A stretch of 64,000 nucleotides of DNA from Edwardsiella piscicida (lineage in GTDB: Bacteria; Pseudomonadota; Gammaproteobacteria; Enterobacterales; Enterobacteriaceae): the NCBI RefSeq assembly GCF_001896205.1, contig NZ_MPNU01000001.1, forward strand, positions 3,463,952-3,527,951, written 5' to 3'. The position numbers and the translations under genes are program-made. The notes beneath the pieces were generated by a model that was not told where the DNA came from, did not search any database, and saw only the letters and a list, made by a program, of their open reading frames with translations. Below, piece after piece: positions 30,597 through 40,380 of the stretch (its first letter is position 1; the number at the start of each line of letters is the position of its first letter).

Positions 30597-31676
30597 ATGA
30601 AAATCAAAATGAATGCGATTGTCGCCGGGCTTCTTCTCGGCGGAACGCTGGCAATGAGCGCCCAGGCGGCTGACGATAAAGTGGTGATTGCTCACCGCGG
30701 CGCCAGCGGCTACCTGCCGGAGCATACCCTGCCCGCCAAGGCCATGGCCTACGCCCAGGGCGCCGATTTTCTGGAGCAGGATCTGGTGATGACCAAGGAC
30801 GACCAGCTGGTGGTGCTGCATGACCACTATCTGGATCGGGTCACCGACGTCGCCGACCGCTTCCCGGACCGTGCGCGCAAGGATGGCCGCTACTACGCTA
30901 TCGACTTTACTCTGGATGAGATCAAATCCCTGAAGTTCACCGAAGGGTTTGATATCGATAACGGCAAGAAGGTACAGAGCTATCCGGGCCGCTTCCCGAT
31001 GGGGAAATCGGACTTCCGGGTACATACCTTTGCAGAGGAGATCGAGTTCGTTCAGGGGCTAAACCACTCCACTGGCAAGAACATCGGTATCTACCCAGAG
31101 ATCAAGGCACCCTGGTTCCACCAGCAGGAGGGCAAGGACATCTCCGCTAAGGTGCTGCAGGTGCTCAAGCAGTACGGCTATACCAATAAAGACGCCAACG
31201 TCTACGTACAGTGCTTCGATGCCAACGAACTCAAGCGAATTAAAAACGAGCTGATGCCGAAGATGGGGCAGAACCTCAAGCTGGTGCAGCTGATCGCCTA
31301 TACCGACTGGAACGAAACCCAGGAGAAGAAGCCGGACGGCACCTGGGTCAACTACAGCTATGACTGGATGTTCAAGCCCGGCGCCATGAAGCAGATTGCC
31401 CAGTATGCCGACGGCATCGGCCCGGACTACCACATGCTGGTCAGCGAAGACTCCCGTAAGGGCAACGTCAAGCTGACCTCGATGGTGAAAGAGGCGCACG
31501 CCAACAACATGGCCGTCCACCCCTACACCATTCGCGCCGATAAGCTGCCGGACTACGTCACCGACGTTAATCAGCTGTACGACGTGATCTACAACCAGGC
31601 CGACGTCGACGGCGTGTTCACCGACTTCCCGGACAAGGGCGTACAGTTCCTGCAAAAGCAGGGGCAGCATCAGTAA
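30597..31676 (+). CDS. glpQ: Periplasmic glycerophosphodiester phosphodiesterase GlpQ
   Basis: Hydrolyses glycerophosphodiesters to glycerol-3-phosphate, the GlpT substrate, in the periplasm. A signal peptide covers residues 1-23 (ending AMSAQA). The GDPD catalytic features are IAHRGASGYLPEHT (general acid/base His and Glu) and LEQDLVMTKDDQLVVLHD. The 359 residues match E. coli (358). The gap before it contains GC hairpins that may reduce readthrough from glpT. Confidence 0.96.
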   Translation: MKIKMNAIVAGLLLGGTLAMSAQAADDKVVIAHRGASGYLPEHTLPAKAMAYAQGADFLEQDLVMTKDDQLVVLHDHYLDRVTDVADRFPDRARKDGRYYAIDFTLDEIKSLKFTEGFDIDNGKKVQSYPGRFPMGKSDFRVHTFAEEIEFVQGLNHSTGKNIGIYPEIKAPWFHQQEGKDISAKVLQVLKQYGYTNKDANVYVQCFDANELKRIKNELMPKMGQNLKLVQLIAYTDWNETQEKKPDGTWVNYSYDWMFKPGAMKQIAQYADGIGPDYHMLVSEDSRKGNVKLTSMVKEAHANNMAVHPYTIRADKLPDYVTDVNQLYDVIYNQADVDGVFTDFPDKGVQFLQKQGQHQ

Positions 31677-31685
31677 GCTCAGCGA

Positions 31686-31707
31686 ACCGGGGCCCCTCGG
31701 CCCCGGT
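31686..31707. terminator. Hairpin between convergent glpQ and the lipoprotein gene
   Basis: ACCGGGGCC (31686-31694) and GGCCCCGGT (31699-31707) form a perfect 9-bp stem with a CCTC loop. It lacks a clear T-run on either strand, so it is a moderate terminator candidate for both genes. Confidence 0.6.
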
Positions 31708-31727
31708 CTCCACGGCGGGAACGACGT

Positions 31728-32363
31728 CTAAAAGGGCGGAATCGCCCCGTTAATGCCGATAAAGGCGCGCTGCACCTCCGCCGTCGCGCGTCCGTCGCGC
31801 GCCGTCAGGATCAGCACCGCGGCCTGCCCCGGCCGCAGCGCGCCGCGCGTGAGCGAATCCACAAAGACCACCGGCGTCTGTAGGCCGACCCTAATCTGCT
31901 GCGTCCCCCCGCCATAGCGTAATACCAACGGCTGCCCCGCCACGTCGCCGTCGCCGCGCCAGGTTCCCCCGACATCGACGGTGCCGTTGGTCATGCTGCC
32001 CTGTTCACCGTTGACCAGCCGCCAGGGGGTATGCCCCTCGCCCGCCCCGCGCAGACGATCGGAGAACAGGTGAAGCGTCTGAGCCTCCAGCGTACCATCC
32101 GCCAGCGGCAGCGCCGCCGCCCCCAGAAATGCGCCGGGGCGGATATCGTCCAGCGATGCGCTGAACACCCCGAACAGACGCGTCGCGGGGGTCAGCCTCA
32201 GCGCCAGCTCGCCGCCGTGACGCTCGCGCAGCTGCAGCGCGCCGGGTGAAACGGCGCTCAGGGTGCCGCGCACGATCAGCGTCCGCGCGTCGGCGTCGCC
32301 CGCCTGGGCGCAGCCGGACAGCAGCCAGCAGAAACAGAGACAGCACACTACCCGATATCCCAT
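31728..32363 (-). CDS. Hypothetical lipoprotein
   Basis: A 211-residue protein that I do not recognise. The N terminus MGYRVVCCLCFCWLLSGCAQA has a lipobox (LSGC), so it should be a lipoprotein; residue +2 is Ala, which favours the outer membrane. The mature part is beta-rich with two repeated-looking halves: RGTLSAVSPGALQLRERHG and a TWRGDGDVAGQPLVLRYGG region. It vaguely resembles DUF5666-type domains. The start at 32363 is supported by AAGGAG seven bases upstream; the frame extends 58 codons further without support. It is convergent with glpQ and divergent from yibF, with no operon partner. Confidence 0.75.
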   Translation of the reverse strand: MGYRVVCCLCFCWLLSGCAQAGDADARTLIVRGTLSAVSPGALQLRERHGGELALRLTPATRLFGVFSASLDDIRPGAFLGAAALPLADGTLEAQTLHLFSDRLRGAGEGHTPWRLVNGEQGSMTNGTVDVGGTWRGDGDVAGQPLVLRYGGGTQQIRVGLQTPVVFVDSLTRGALRPGQAAVLILTARDGRATAEVQRAFIGINGAIPPF

Positions 32364-32625
32364 GATCTTCTCCTTGAGCCGTAGCGCGGGTCCGCGGTGG
32401 CCGCACGCCGATCCCTCCAGCATACGGTGGCGTCCGCGGCGACAACAGGCGCGCGCCCTGCACTCGCTCTGATAAAACGGTAATCCTCTGAAAACGGCTT
32501 TTTCTGTGCAAGGATTGCGCAGTGCGCCCGGTAGCATGCTGAAATTCTGTCATACTTGAGTGTCGCGGCGGTTCTCCCCGCCAATCCGGCCATGGAGCGT
32601 CATAGCCAGCCAACAGGAGGCCCGT

Positions 32626-33237
32626 ATGAAACTGATCGGCAGTTATACCAGTCCCTTCGTGCGCAAAATCTTTATTCTGCTGCTGGAAAAGCAGCTGACC
32701 TTCGAGTTCGTCAACGACAATCCCAATCTGGACAGCTCCCGGGTGCCCGACGTGAATCCGCTGGGCAAAGTGCCCGCGCTGGTGGCGGACGACGGCGAGA
32801 TCTTCTTCGACTCGCCGATCGTTGCCGACTATATCGACAGGCTAACGCAGACGCCCCGCTTTCTGCCCCTCGACGGGGAGCGGGCGCTGCGGGTGCGCCA
32901 GACCGAGGCGCTGGCCGACGGCATCTGCGACGCCGCGGTCACCATTGTGAAAGAGCTGCGCCGTCCCGCCGAACGCCGGGATGAGCATGAGCTGCAGCGT
33001 CAGCGCGACAAGATCCTGCGCGGGCTGGATGCGCTGGAGCGCAGCGTCGCCGCGGGCCGCTGGATCGGCGGCGAGACGCTGAGCCTGGCCGATATCGCCG
33101 CCGGCTGCTGCCTGAGCTATCTCAACTTCCGCCGCGTCTGCCCCAACTGGTGCGTTGGCCGCCCGGCGCTGGTACGCCTGGCGGAGCGCCTGTTTCAGCG
33201 CGACAGCTTTCTGCGCACCGTGCCGCCGGCCGACTAG
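32626..33237 (+). CDS. yibF: Glutathione S-transferase-like protein YibF
   Basis: A 203-residue thioredoxin-fold GST-family protein close to E. coli YibF (202 aa). The N-terminal domain has [15 protein letters not shown] and NPLGKVPAL (the cis-Pro loop) with the glutathione-binding DSPI. The alpha-helical domain ends [16 protein letters not shown]. The start at 32626 (MKLIGSYT) follows GGAGG; the frame extends 22 codons upstream. yibF-selA-selB is the E. coli order. The substrate is unknown. Confidence 0.92.
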   Translation: MKLIGSYTSPFVRKIFILLLEKQLTFEFVNDNPNLDSSRVPDVNPLGKVPALVADDGEIFFDSPIVADYIDRLTQTPRFLPLDGERALRVRQTEALADGICDAAVTIVKELRRPAERRDEHELQRQRDKILRGLDALERSVAAGRWIGGETLSLADIAAGCCLSYLNFRRVCPNWCVGRPALVRLAERLFQRDSFLRTVPPAD

Positions 33238-33311
33238 GCTGTATTCCTGTCCCGTCAGCCTTTATCATGGGACTCCTTCGCCCCGCGCAGATAAAGGTAC
33301 GGAACAGTTCA

Positions 33312-34703
33312 ATGAGTTCAGATCATCAGGCGCTTTACAGCCAAATCCCCGCGATCGATACCCTGCTGCGCACGCCCGCGTGCGCAGCCCTACAGGCGCA
33401 GTATGGCAGTCAGCTGGTAACCCAGACCCTGCGCTCGCTGCAGCAGCAGGCCCGTCACGCCGTCCAGCGGCAGCAGGCGCTGCCCGACTGGTGCACCGAC
33501 TGGGGACAGGCCTGCGCCCAGCGCCTGGCCGAGACGCTGCGACCGGCCCTGCGCCGGGTCTTTAACCTGACCGGCACCGTCCTGCACACCAACCTGGGCC
33601 GGGCGCTACTGCCCGATCCGGCGATCGCGGCGGCGGCCGAGGCGATGAGCGCCCCGGTCACCCTGGAGTACGATCTGGACGACGCGGGGCGCGGCCACCG
33701 CGATCGCGCGATCGCCGATCGGCTGTGCGCCCTGACCGGCGCCGAAGACGCCTGTATCGTTAACAACAACGCGGCGGCGGTGCTGCTGATGCTGGCGACC
33801 CTGGCACCGGGGCGCGACGTGATCGTCTCGCGCGGCGAGCTGGTGGAAATCGGCGGCGCGTTCCGTATTCCCGACGTCATGACCCAGGCGGGATGCCGTC
33901 TGCGCGAGGTCGGCACCACCAACCGCACCCACCTGCACGACTACCGCCAGGCCATCGACGAGCACAGCGCGCTATTGATGAAGGTGCACACCAGCAACTA
34001 CGCGATCGCGGGCTTCACCGCCGCCGTCAGCGAGGCCGAGCTGGCCGCCCTGGGCCACGAATATGGCCTGCCGGTCATCAGCGACCTCGGCAGCGGATCG
34101 CTGCTGGACATGGCCAGCTACGGCCTGCCGGCCGAGCCGATGCCACAGCGCATGCTGGCCGACGGCGTCGATCTGGTCAGCTTCTCCGGCGACAAGCTGC
34201 TCGGCGGCCCCCAGGCGGGGATCATCGTTGGCCGCCGAGAGCTGATCCGCCGCCTGCAGCGCCATCCGCTCAAGCGCGCCCTGCGCTGCGGCAAGATGAC
34301 GCTGGCGGCGCTGGACGCCACGCTGCAGCTGTACCAGCAGCCGGAGAAGCTGCGCCAGGCGCTGCCCACCCTGCGCCACCTGACGCGAGAGGCGAGCGAA
34401 ATCGCCGCCTGCGGCGAGCGGCTGCTGGCCCGCCTGCGCCCGCGCTATGAGGCGGCGTTCATCCTGACGCTGGAGCCCTGCCTGTCACAGATCGGCAGCG
34501 GCTCGCTGCCGGTGGATCGCCTACCGAGCCATGCGCTCACCCTGACCCCCCGCGACGGTCGCGGCGGCACCCTGACGGCGCTGGCCGAGCGCTGGCGCGC
34601 GCTGCCTCGCCCGGTTATCGGACGCCTGCAAGAGGGCAAACTGTGGCTCGATCTTCGCTGTCTGGACGATGAGCAGGCGCTGCTCCAGGAGCTGTGCCAA
34701 TGA
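33312..34703 (+). CDS. selA: L-seryl-tRNA(Sec) selenium transferase SelA
   Basis: A decameric PLP enzyme that converts Ser-tRNA(Sec) to Sec-tRNA(Sec) using selenophosphate. The 463 residues equal the E. coli length. Conserved segments are [31 protein letters not shown] and the PLP lysine in [16 protein letters not shown]. The start at 33312 ([13 protein letters not shown]) was set by homology; the longer frame begins inside yibF. It overlaps selB by 4 bases (ATGA). It shows that the organism makes selenoproteins, although no selenoprotein gene is in this window. Confidence 0.96.
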   Translation: MSSDHQALYSQIPAIDTLLRTPACAALQAQYGSQLVTQTLRSLQQQARHAVQRQQALPDWCTDWGQACAQRLAETLRPALRRVFNLTGTVLHTNLGRALLPDPAIAAAAEAMSAPVTLEYDLDDAGRGHRDRAIADRLCALTGAEDACIVNNNAAAVLLMLATLAPGRDVIVSRGELVEIGGAFRIPDVMTQAGCRLREVGTTNRTHLHDYRQAIDEHSALLMKVHTSNYAIAGFTAAVSEAELAALGHEYGLPVISDLGSGSLLDMASYGLPAEPMPQRMLADGVDLVSFSGDKLLGGPQAGIIVGRRELIRRLQRHPLKRALRCGKMTLAALDATLQLYQQPEKLRQALPTLRHLTREASEIAACGERLLARLRPRYEAAFILTLEPCLSQIGSGSLPVDRLPSHALTLTPRDGRGGTLTALAERWRALPRPVIGRLQEGKLWLDLRCLDDEQALLQELCQ

Positions 34704-36598
34704 TCATCGCCACCGCAGGACACGTTGACCACGGCAAGACCACCCTGCTGCGCGCCCTGACCGGCATCGACACCGATCGCCTGCCGGAAGAGAAGCGCCG
34801 CGGCATGACCATCGATCTCGGCTATGCCTATCTGCCGCTGGCGGATGGGCGGGTGCTGGGGTTTATTGACGTTCCGGGACATGAAAAATTTCTGGCCAAT
34901 ATGCTGGCCGGCATCGGCGGCATTCCACAGGCGCTGCTGGTGGTCGCCTGCGACGACGGCGTGATGGCCCAGACCCGCGAACACCTGCTGCTGCTGCGCC
35001 TGGCCGGACGCCCCGGTTTGACCGTAGCGCTGACCAAATCCGATCGGGCCGATGCGCCGCGGCGGGCCCAGGTGCGCGAGCAGGTGCAGGCGCTGCTGGC
35101 GGAGCAGGGCTGGCCCGACGCGGCGCTGTTCGAAACCGACGCCCTGAGCGGTCAGGGGATCGAGGCGCTGCGCCGCCATCTGCTGGCGCTGAGCGCGGCC
35201 CCGCCGCAGGCCGATCGGCGCTTCCGTCTGGCCATCGATCGCGCCTTCAGCGTCAAGGGCAGCGGTCTGGTGGTCACCGGCACGGCGCTGGCCGGAACGG
35301 TACGCTGCGGCGATACGCTGTGGCTGACCGGCTGCGATAAGGCGGTGCGGGTACGCACCCTGCACGCCCAAAACCGAGAGGCGCAGCAGGCGCAGGCCGG
35401 TCAGCGCGTGGCGCTGAACCTCAGCGGCGACGTAGAGAAAAGCCAGATCCAGCGCGGCGACTGGCTGCTGGCGCAGCGGCCCGCCGTACCGGCGGCCCAG
35501 CGGGTGCTGGTCGCCGTCGACGGCATCGCCCCGCTGCAGCACTGGCAGCCGCTGCATCTCCACCACGCCGCGCGCCATATCACCGGGCGCCTCTCGCTGC
35601 TGGAAACCGCCGCCGCGCCGCAGGTGCCGATCCTGGCCGAACTGGTGCTCGACGCGCCCCTCTGGCTGGCCGAGGGTGACACCCTGATCCTGCGCGACAT
35701 CGCCGCGCGCCACACCCTGGGCGCGGCGCGGGTGCTTCAGCTGGAGGCGCCGCGCCGCGGCAAGCGTCAGCCCGCCTTTTTGGCGACCCTGCGTCACCTG
35801 GCGCAGGCCCGCGGCGATCGCGAGGCGCTCAGCCTACGCCTGCCCTCAGGCACCCTGAGCATCGCCAGCCTGGCCTGGGCGCGCCAGCTAACGGAAGACG
35901 CCTGCCGAGCGCTGCTGGCGCAGGACGATCTGCTGGTGGTCGGCGATCACCTGCTCTCCCGCGCGACGGCGGCGCGGCTGCGCCAGCGGCTGCTGGAAAC
36001 CCTAGCGCACTACCATGAGCAGCACGGCGATCAGCTGGGCGTCGGGCGCGCCCGCCTGCGGCGCATGGCGCTGCCGACCGAGGCAGAGACGCTGGTATTT
36101 CATCTGATTGGCGAGCTGCTGGCCGAGGGCGCGCTGTGCAACAGCCGCGGCTGGCTGCACCTGCCGCAGCACAGCCTGGCCATGACGCCGCCGCAGCAGG
36201 CGCTGTGGCAGCGGGCGCAGCCGCTGTTCGCCGACGATCCGTGGTGGGTGCGCGATCTGGCCAATGCCCTAAACGCCGACGAGGATGAGATGCGCCAAAC
36301 GCTGCGCCAGGCGGCGCTGCTCGGACACATCACCGCCGTGGTGCGCGATCGCTACTACCGCAGCGAACGGCTCTACCAGTTTGCCGAGCTGATCCGCCGA
36401 CTGGATCGCAGCCAGGGCAGCACCAGCGCGGCCGACTTCCGCGATCAGCTCGGCGTTGGCCGTAAGCTGGCGGTGCAGATCCTGGAGTTCTTCGACCGCT
36501 GCGGCTTCACCCGGCGGCGCGCCAACGACCATCTGCTGCGCGATAGCGCTCTGTTCTGTCGCGATGAGCGCGCGTCGGCGCCGGAGGATTGCCGCTGA
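34700..36598 (+). CDS. selB: Selenocysteine-specific elongation factor SelB
   Basis: An EF-Tu-like GTPase that delivers Sec-tRNA to UGA codons marked by a SECIS element. The G1 motif is GHVDHGKT at the N terminus, G3 is DVPGHEKF and G4 is TKSD. C-terminal winged helices for SECIS RNA binding follow ([42 protein letters not shown]). The 632 residues are slightly longer than E. coli (614). The ATG at 34700 overlaps the selA stop codon (ATGA). Confidence 0.96.
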   Translation: MIIATAGHVDHGKTTLLRALTGIDTDRLPEEKRRGMTIDLGYAYLPLADGRVLGFIDVPGHEKFLANMLAGIGGIPQALLVVACDDGVMAQTREHLLLLRLAGRPGLTVALTKSDRADAPRRAQVREQVQALLAEQGWPDAALFETDALSGQGIEALRRHLLALSAAPPQADRRFRLAIDRAFSVKGSGLVVTGTALAGTVRCGDTLWLTGCDKAVRVRTLHAQNREAQQAQAGQRVALNLSGDVEKSQIQRGDWLLAQRPAVPAAQRVLVAVDGIAPLQHWQPLHLHHAARHITGRLSLLETAAAPQVPILAELVLDAPLWLAEGDTLILRDIAARHTLGAARVLQLEAPRRGKRQPAFLATLRHLAQARGDREALSLRLPSGTLSIASLAWARQLTEDACRALLAQDDLLVVGDHLLSRATAARLRQRLLETLAHYHEQHGDQLGVGRARLRRMALPTEAETLVFHLIGELLAEGALCNSRGWLHLPQHSLAMTPPQQALWQRAQPLFADDPWWVRDLANALNADEDEMRQTLRQAALLGHITAVVRDRYYRSERLYQFAELIRRLDRSQGSTSAADFRDQLGVGRKLAVQILEFFDRCGFTRRRANDHLLRDSALFCRDERASAPEDCR

Positions 36599-36697
36599 GC
36601 ATGGCGGGGGCGGGGGCGCGCGGCGCCGCCCGCTCTCCCTATCCATCTTCGCCCATTCGCGTTACACTTTTTTATTATTCCTCTACCGCGCATTGCT

Positions 36698-37984
36698 ATG
36701 AAAAAACTGTTCCACCGCGTGTATAGCCTGTTCAAGCCCTCGTGGTGCCTAGCGCTGCTGGTCGCCCTGGAGGGCTACCTGTTTGCCGAACCGGTCGTCA
36801 TTCAGGCATTCCGCTATGTTCCCGGCGCCCTACAGACATTCCACAGCTGGAAAGAGGCGCTCTCCGTAGTTAACCTGCTGGAGATCCCGCGGGTCATGCT
36901 CGGCGTCGCGCTGATCCTGATGTCCATCGGCCTGCTGCTGCGGGCGCGCGTCGCCTGGGCGTTTACCCTGCTGCTGCTGATCGCCATCGCCGTGCTGTCG
37001 CTGATCCAGGATCCCAGTCTGCCCATCTGGCAGGCGCAGGATCTGGTGCGCCTGCTGTGGCACGATCTCCGGGCGTGGAACTGGCAGGATATCTCGCTGA
37101 CCAACCTGGAGGACTACAGCCATAACCTGACGCTGTATACCCTGGTTCTGATCGCCCTGCTGATCCGCTACTGGGAGCGCTTTGACCGGGCCAGCCTGGC
37201 CGCCGGTAGCCTGTTTGCCCTGGTCAGCTTTGCCTCGTTGCTGATCTACGCCATCTTTGGCGCGCTGTATCTGGGCGACGAGTTCAAGCCGCCGATCCTG
37301 GACGTGGTCACCGCGTTCTACTTTTCGGTCGTCAGCATGTCCACCGTCGGCTTTGGCGATATCGTTCCCTATACCGCCACCGCGCGGCTGTTCACCATCT
37401 CGGTGATCGTGATGGGGATTACGGTCTTCGCCACGTCAATCAGCGCCATCATCGGTCCGGTGATCGGCGGCAACCTTAAACGCATGGTTAAAGGCAGGAT
37501 CTCTCACGTGATGCGGAAAAACCACTTTATTATCGCCGGCGCGTCGCCGCTGGCGCTCAGTATTTACAACGGGCTGAAGGAGCGCGGCGATGCGATCACC
37601 GCCATCGTCCCGATGGGCATCGCCCACGAGTATCCGCAGGATGCCGACGTGGTGGTCGGCGATCCCTCCAGCGCGCAGGTGCTGACGGAGGCCGGCGCCC
37701 CGCGCGCGCTGTACATTCTGGCGCTGCGCGAGGACGATGCGGAAAACGCCTTTATCGTCCTGGCCGCCAAGGAGGTGGCCGGCGGCGCCACCAAGACCAT
37801 TTCGCTGGTCAACGCCAGTAAGCATCTGCAAAAGATCAAGCGGGTACAGCCGGATATGGTGTTCTCGCTGCAGCTGCTGGGCAGCGAGCTGCTGGTACGT
37901 ACGCTGAGCGGCGAGGCCATCGACAACAAGCTGATTACGCAGCTGTTCTTTGGCAATGCCGAGGTAGCAGGAGAGCAGGACTGA
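36698..37984 (+). CDS. kch: Kch-like voltage-gated potassium channel with RCK domain
   Basis: A 428-residue inner-membrane K+ channel. Six membrane segments precede the pore helix and selectivity filter TVGFGD (in VVSMSTVGFGDIVPYTATARLFTISVIVMGITVFATS, residues about 208-244). The C-terminal RCK/TrkA-N domain starts at about 275 (KNHFIIAGASPLALSIYN). It is related to E. coli Kch over the whole length, although the N-terminal third is quite diverged. It stands alone after selB; a TACACTTTTTTATTATT stretch upstream may be its promoter. Its physiological role is unclear even in E. coli. Confidence 0.85.
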   Translation: MKKLFHRVYSLFKPSWCLALLVALEGYLFAEPVVIQAFRYVPGALQTFHSWKEALSVVNLLEIPRVMLGVALILMSIGLLLRARVAWAFTLLLLIAIAVLSLIQDPSLPIWQAQDLVRLLWHDLRAWNWQDISLTNLEDYSHNLTLYTLVLIALLIRYWERFDRASLAAGSLFALVSFASLLIYAIFGALYLGDEFKPPILDVVTAFYFSVVSMSTVGFGDIVPYTATARLFTISVIVMGITVFATSISAIIGPVIGGNLKRMVKGRISHVMRKNHFIIAGASPLALSIYNGLKERGDAITAIVPMGIAHEYPQDADVVVGDPSSAQVLTEAGAPRALYILALREDDAENAFIVLAAKEVAGGATKTISLVNASKHLQKIKRVQPDMVFSLQLLGSELLVRTLSGEAIDNKLITQLFFGNAEVAGEQD

Positions 37985-38066
37985 CCCCCCCACCCCGTCA
38001 CGGCGCCATCGCCGCTGCGGGAGACCGCCAATCGGCGGGGGAAAGCGATGGGGAAAATAACGCAGC

Positions 38067-38088
38067 GGTCAGCCCATCCGGGCTGACC
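38067..38088 (-). terminator. Terminator hairpin after ridA
   Basis: GGTCAGCCC (38067-38075) and GGGCTGACC (38080-38088) form a perfect 9-bp stem. On the minus strand it is followed six bases later by TTATTTT. It lies 8 bases past the ridA stop codon. Confidence 0.72.
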
Positions 38089-38096
38089 GATAAGCA

Positions 38097-38483
38097 TCAG
38101 CGACGCAGCGCGATAGCTTCGATTTCGATCTTCACATCTTTCGGCAGGCGGGCCACTTCAACGCAGGAGCGGGCCGGGAACGGCGCGCTGTGCTCATTAA
38201 AGAATGCTTCATAGGTGGCGTTCACCGTCGCAAAGTCATTCAGATCTTTAACGAATACGGTCGTCTTCACGATGCTGGCCACGCTCAGGCCGGCGGCTTC
38301 AACGATCGCTTTCACGTTTTCCAGCGACTGACGGGCCTGGGCGGCCACATCGTCCGCAACCAGACCGGTTTTCGGGTCAACCGGGATCTGGCCGGAGGTG
38401 ATGATCATGTTGCCCAGATCAACGCCCTGTACATAAGGCCCAATGGCGGCCGGTGCGTGCTCAGTGCTGATGGTACCAGACAT
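38097..38483 (-). CDS. ridA: 2-iminobutanoate/2-iminopropanoate deaminase RidA
   Basis: Hydrolyses reactive enamine/imine intermediates released by PLP enzymes such as threonine dehydratase. The 128 residues equal E. coli RidA (YjgF), with nearly identical GPYVQGVDLGNMIITSGQIP, VKTTVFVKDLNDFATVN and the catalytic Arg in PARSCVEVARLP. AAGGAG precedes the ATG. It lies downstream of pyrI, as in many enterobacteria, but has its own upstream gap of about 100 bases. Confidence 0.97.
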   Translation of the reverse strand: MSGTISTEHAPAAIGPYVQGVDLGNMIITSGQIPVDPKTGLVADDVAAQARQSLENVKAIVEAAGLSVASIVKTTVFVKDLNDFATVNATYEAFFNEHSAPFPARSCVEVARLPKDVKIEIEAIALRR

Positions 38484-38582
38484 ATCTGCTCCTTAAGGAT
38501 GGTAGGATGTGACGTTACCGCGGGACTACGGTAACCAGGCCCCATTATAAGGAGCCCGCACGGCAAATCCCACCCTGCCGGA

Positions 38583-39044
38583 TCACTGTTCCATCACGGC
38601 GTGATGCTCAAACTCTTTCTCACAATACTTACACTTAAGCAGCACCTCGCCGGCGCGGGCGCGCACGCTGAAGCTGGAGCACACCGGCTCGCTGCGGCTG
38701 ATGCAGTTGCTGTTGGGGCAGGTCAGCACGCTGTCGATACGCTCCGGCAGGCTCGGCACCATCTTGCGCACCACGCTGTAGTTCTCAATGCAGTTGACCG
38801 TGGCGCGCGGGGCGTAAATCGCCAGCTGGTTCACCTGCTCCTCGCTGAGAAAGACATCCTCAATCTTGATCAGATCCTTGCTGCCCTGCGCGTTAGAGGG
38901 CAGATTCAGGCCGATGGTGACCCGCCGATCGGTCTCCGTCAGCTTGAACAGGGTCAGCAGCTTAAAGCCGACGTGCGCCGGGATATGGTCAATGACGGTG
39001 CCGCATTTAATCGCTTCAACCTGCAGTTTGTTGTCGTGAGTCAT
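38583..39044 (-). CDS. pyrI: Aspartate carbamoyltransferase regulatory subunit
   Basis: Binds CTP and ATP and confers allosteric control on PyrB. The 153 residues equal E. coli. The nucleotide-binding domain opens with [20 protein letters not shown]. The zinc domain has the four cysteines of CPNSNC and CKYC. It starts 12 bases after the pyrB stop codon and is co-transcribed with it. Confidence 0.97.
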   Translation of the reverse strand: MTHDNKLQVEAIKCGTVIDHIPAHVGFKLLTLFKLTETDRRVTIGLNLPSNAQGSKDLIKIEDVFLSEEQVNQLAIYAPRATVNCIENYSVVRKMVPSLPERIDSVLTCPNSNCISRSEPVCSSFSVRARAGEVLLKCKYCEKEFEHHAVMEQ

Positions 39045-39056
39045 TTCGTTTCTCCC

Positions 39057-39992
39057 TTAGAAATTCAGTTCAGCGTTGAGGATCAGGGCCAGCAGCGCCT
39101 GACGGGCAAAGATACCGTTGCCCGCCTGCTGGAAATAGTAGGCATAGGGGGTAGCGTCGACGTCGGGGGTGATCTCGTCGATACGCGGCAGCGGATGCAG
39201 CACCTTCAGGTTATCGCGCGCTCCCTCCAGCATCGCGGCGCGCAGAATGAACTGCGACTTCACGTTGGCGTACTCGGAGGAGTCCAGACGCTCTTTCTGT
39301 ACTCGGGTCATGTACAGAATATCCAGCTGTGGCATCACCTCTTCAAGGGTTTCATGCAGGCTGTAGGCGATCCCCTTCTCCTCCAGCATGGTCAGGATAT
39401 AGTCCGGCATCGCCAGCGCCTGCGGGGCGATGAAGAAGAAGCGGTTACCCTCAAACTTGGCCAGCGCCTGGGTCAGGGAGTGCACGGTGCGGCCATACTT
39501 CAGGTCGCCAACCATGGCGATGTTGATGTTGTTCAGGCGCCCCTGGGTCTCCTGGATAGTAAACAGATCCAGCAGCGTCTGGGTCGGGTGCTGGTTGGCA
39601 CCGTCGCCGGCGTTGACCACCGGAATGCGACCGCAGAACTCCGTGGCCAGACGGGCGGCCCCCTCCTGCGGGTGGCGCATCACGATGGCGTCGACGTAGG
39701 TGCCGATCACCGAGATGGTATCCGCCAGCGTCTCCCCCTTCTTGCCCAGAGAGGTGTTGCTGCTGTCGGCAAAGCCGACCACCGAGGCGCCCAGGCGGTG
39801 CATCGCGGTTTCAAAAGAGAGGCGGGTACGGGTGGAGGCCTCAAAGAACAGGCTGGCGATCACCTTGTGGCGCAGCAGCTCCGGCTGCGGCGTGGCCTTC
39901 AGGCGAGCGGCGGTGTCCAGCACCAGCTCAAGCTCGCGGCGACTCAGATCGTTGATGGAGATAATGTCTTTTAGATACAAGGGATTGGCCAT
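39057..39992 (-). CDS. pyrB: Aspartate carbamoyltransferase catalytic subunit
   Basis: Makes carbamoyl aspartate, the committed step of pyrimidine synthesis. The 311 residues equal E. coli. The carbamoyl-phosphate loop is [11 protein letters not shown], followed by [16 protein letters not shown] and the aspartate-side HPLPRIDE. The start at 39992 ([12 protein letters not shown]) was chosen from homology, 11 codons inside the longest frame. It is controlled by the pyrL leader and attenuator upstream. Confidence 0.97.
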   Translation of the reverse strand: MANPLYLKDIISINDLSRRELELVLDTAARLKATPQPELLRHKVIASLFFEASTRTRLSFETAMHRLGASVVGFADSSNTSLGKKGETLADTISVIGTYVDAIVMRHPQEGAARLATEFCGRIPVVNAGDGANQHPTQTLLDLFTIQETQGRLNNINIAMVGDLKYGRTVHSLTQALAKFEGNRFFFIAPQALAMPDYILTMLEEKGIAYSLHETLEEVMPQLDILYMTRVQKERLDSSEYANVKSQFILRAAMLEGARDNLKVLHPLPRIDEITPDVDATPYAYYFQQAGNGIFARQALLALILNAELNF

Positions 39993-40079
39993 TGGTGTTC
40001 TCCTGTTCTGGCGCCGACGTCGCACGGCGCGGGCATACGGTTCACTCGGGTTAATTTTTCAACTTGCCGTATTACGGGC

Positions 40080-40108
40080 AAAAAAAACCCCTCAAATGAG
40101 GGGTTTTC
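40080..40108 (-). terminator. pyrBI attenuator
   Basis: On the minus strand AAAACCCCTC-ATTT-GAGGGGTTTTTTTT forms a hairpin with a long T-run, about 90 bases before pyrB. The pyrL reading frame ends inside it, so a ribosome following closely behind RNA polymerase would prevent it from forming. Confidence 0.92.
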
Positions 40109-40217
40109 TACGATCGAGAATGCGACGGGAGAAAAACGGCCGCTGGCTGCCCTGATGGGGCAGAGTCTTCGGTCGCATCACGACCGATAAACCACAATAG
40201 CCAACGCTGTTTCTCAT
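40092..40217 (-). CDS. pyrL: pyrBI operon leader peptide PyrL
   Basis: A 41-residue leader peptide, MRNSVGYCGLSVVMRPKTL and onwards, ending RRILDRRKPLI. The T-rich run just before the attenuator encodes PFFS, where polymerase slows if UTP is low. The stop codon lies within the attenuator hairpin. GGGAG is five bases before the ATG. E. coli PyrL has 44 residues; the peptide sequence itself is poorly conserved, as expected for a gene acting only through translation. Confidence 0.85.
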   Translation of the reverse strand: MRNSVGYCGLSVVMRPKTLPHQGSQRPFFSRRILDRRKPLI

Positions 40218-40229
40218 GCTGTCTCCCGG

Positions 40230-40270
40230 CAAATTGTCCGGCATTATACTCAGCGATCGCCTCGCCGCAA
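40230..40270 (-). promoter_or_regulatory. pyrBI promoter with UTP-sensitive start sequence
   Basis: On the minus strand a -35 TTGCGG (40265-40270), 16-bp spacer and -10 TATAAT (40243-40248) are followed seven bases later by AATTTG (40230-40235). In E. coli pyrBI the start AATTTG allows reiterative addition of U when UTP is high; the same sequence is kept here. Confidence 0.88.
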
Positions 40271-40380
40271 GCACATTCTTCCCCGGAGATTGATTTAGCG
40301 CAAACGGTTACCCGATTAATAAAGCGCCCATTTGAGTAATCCTCGCACCGGCGCGAGCGCCGCTCAGGTTAACGCCGACG

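Noticed and set aside
33312-36598. A selenoprotein gene next to selAB
   Set aside because: No in-frame TGA with a following SECIS-like stem was noticed in the neighbouring genes, all of which read through normally without one.
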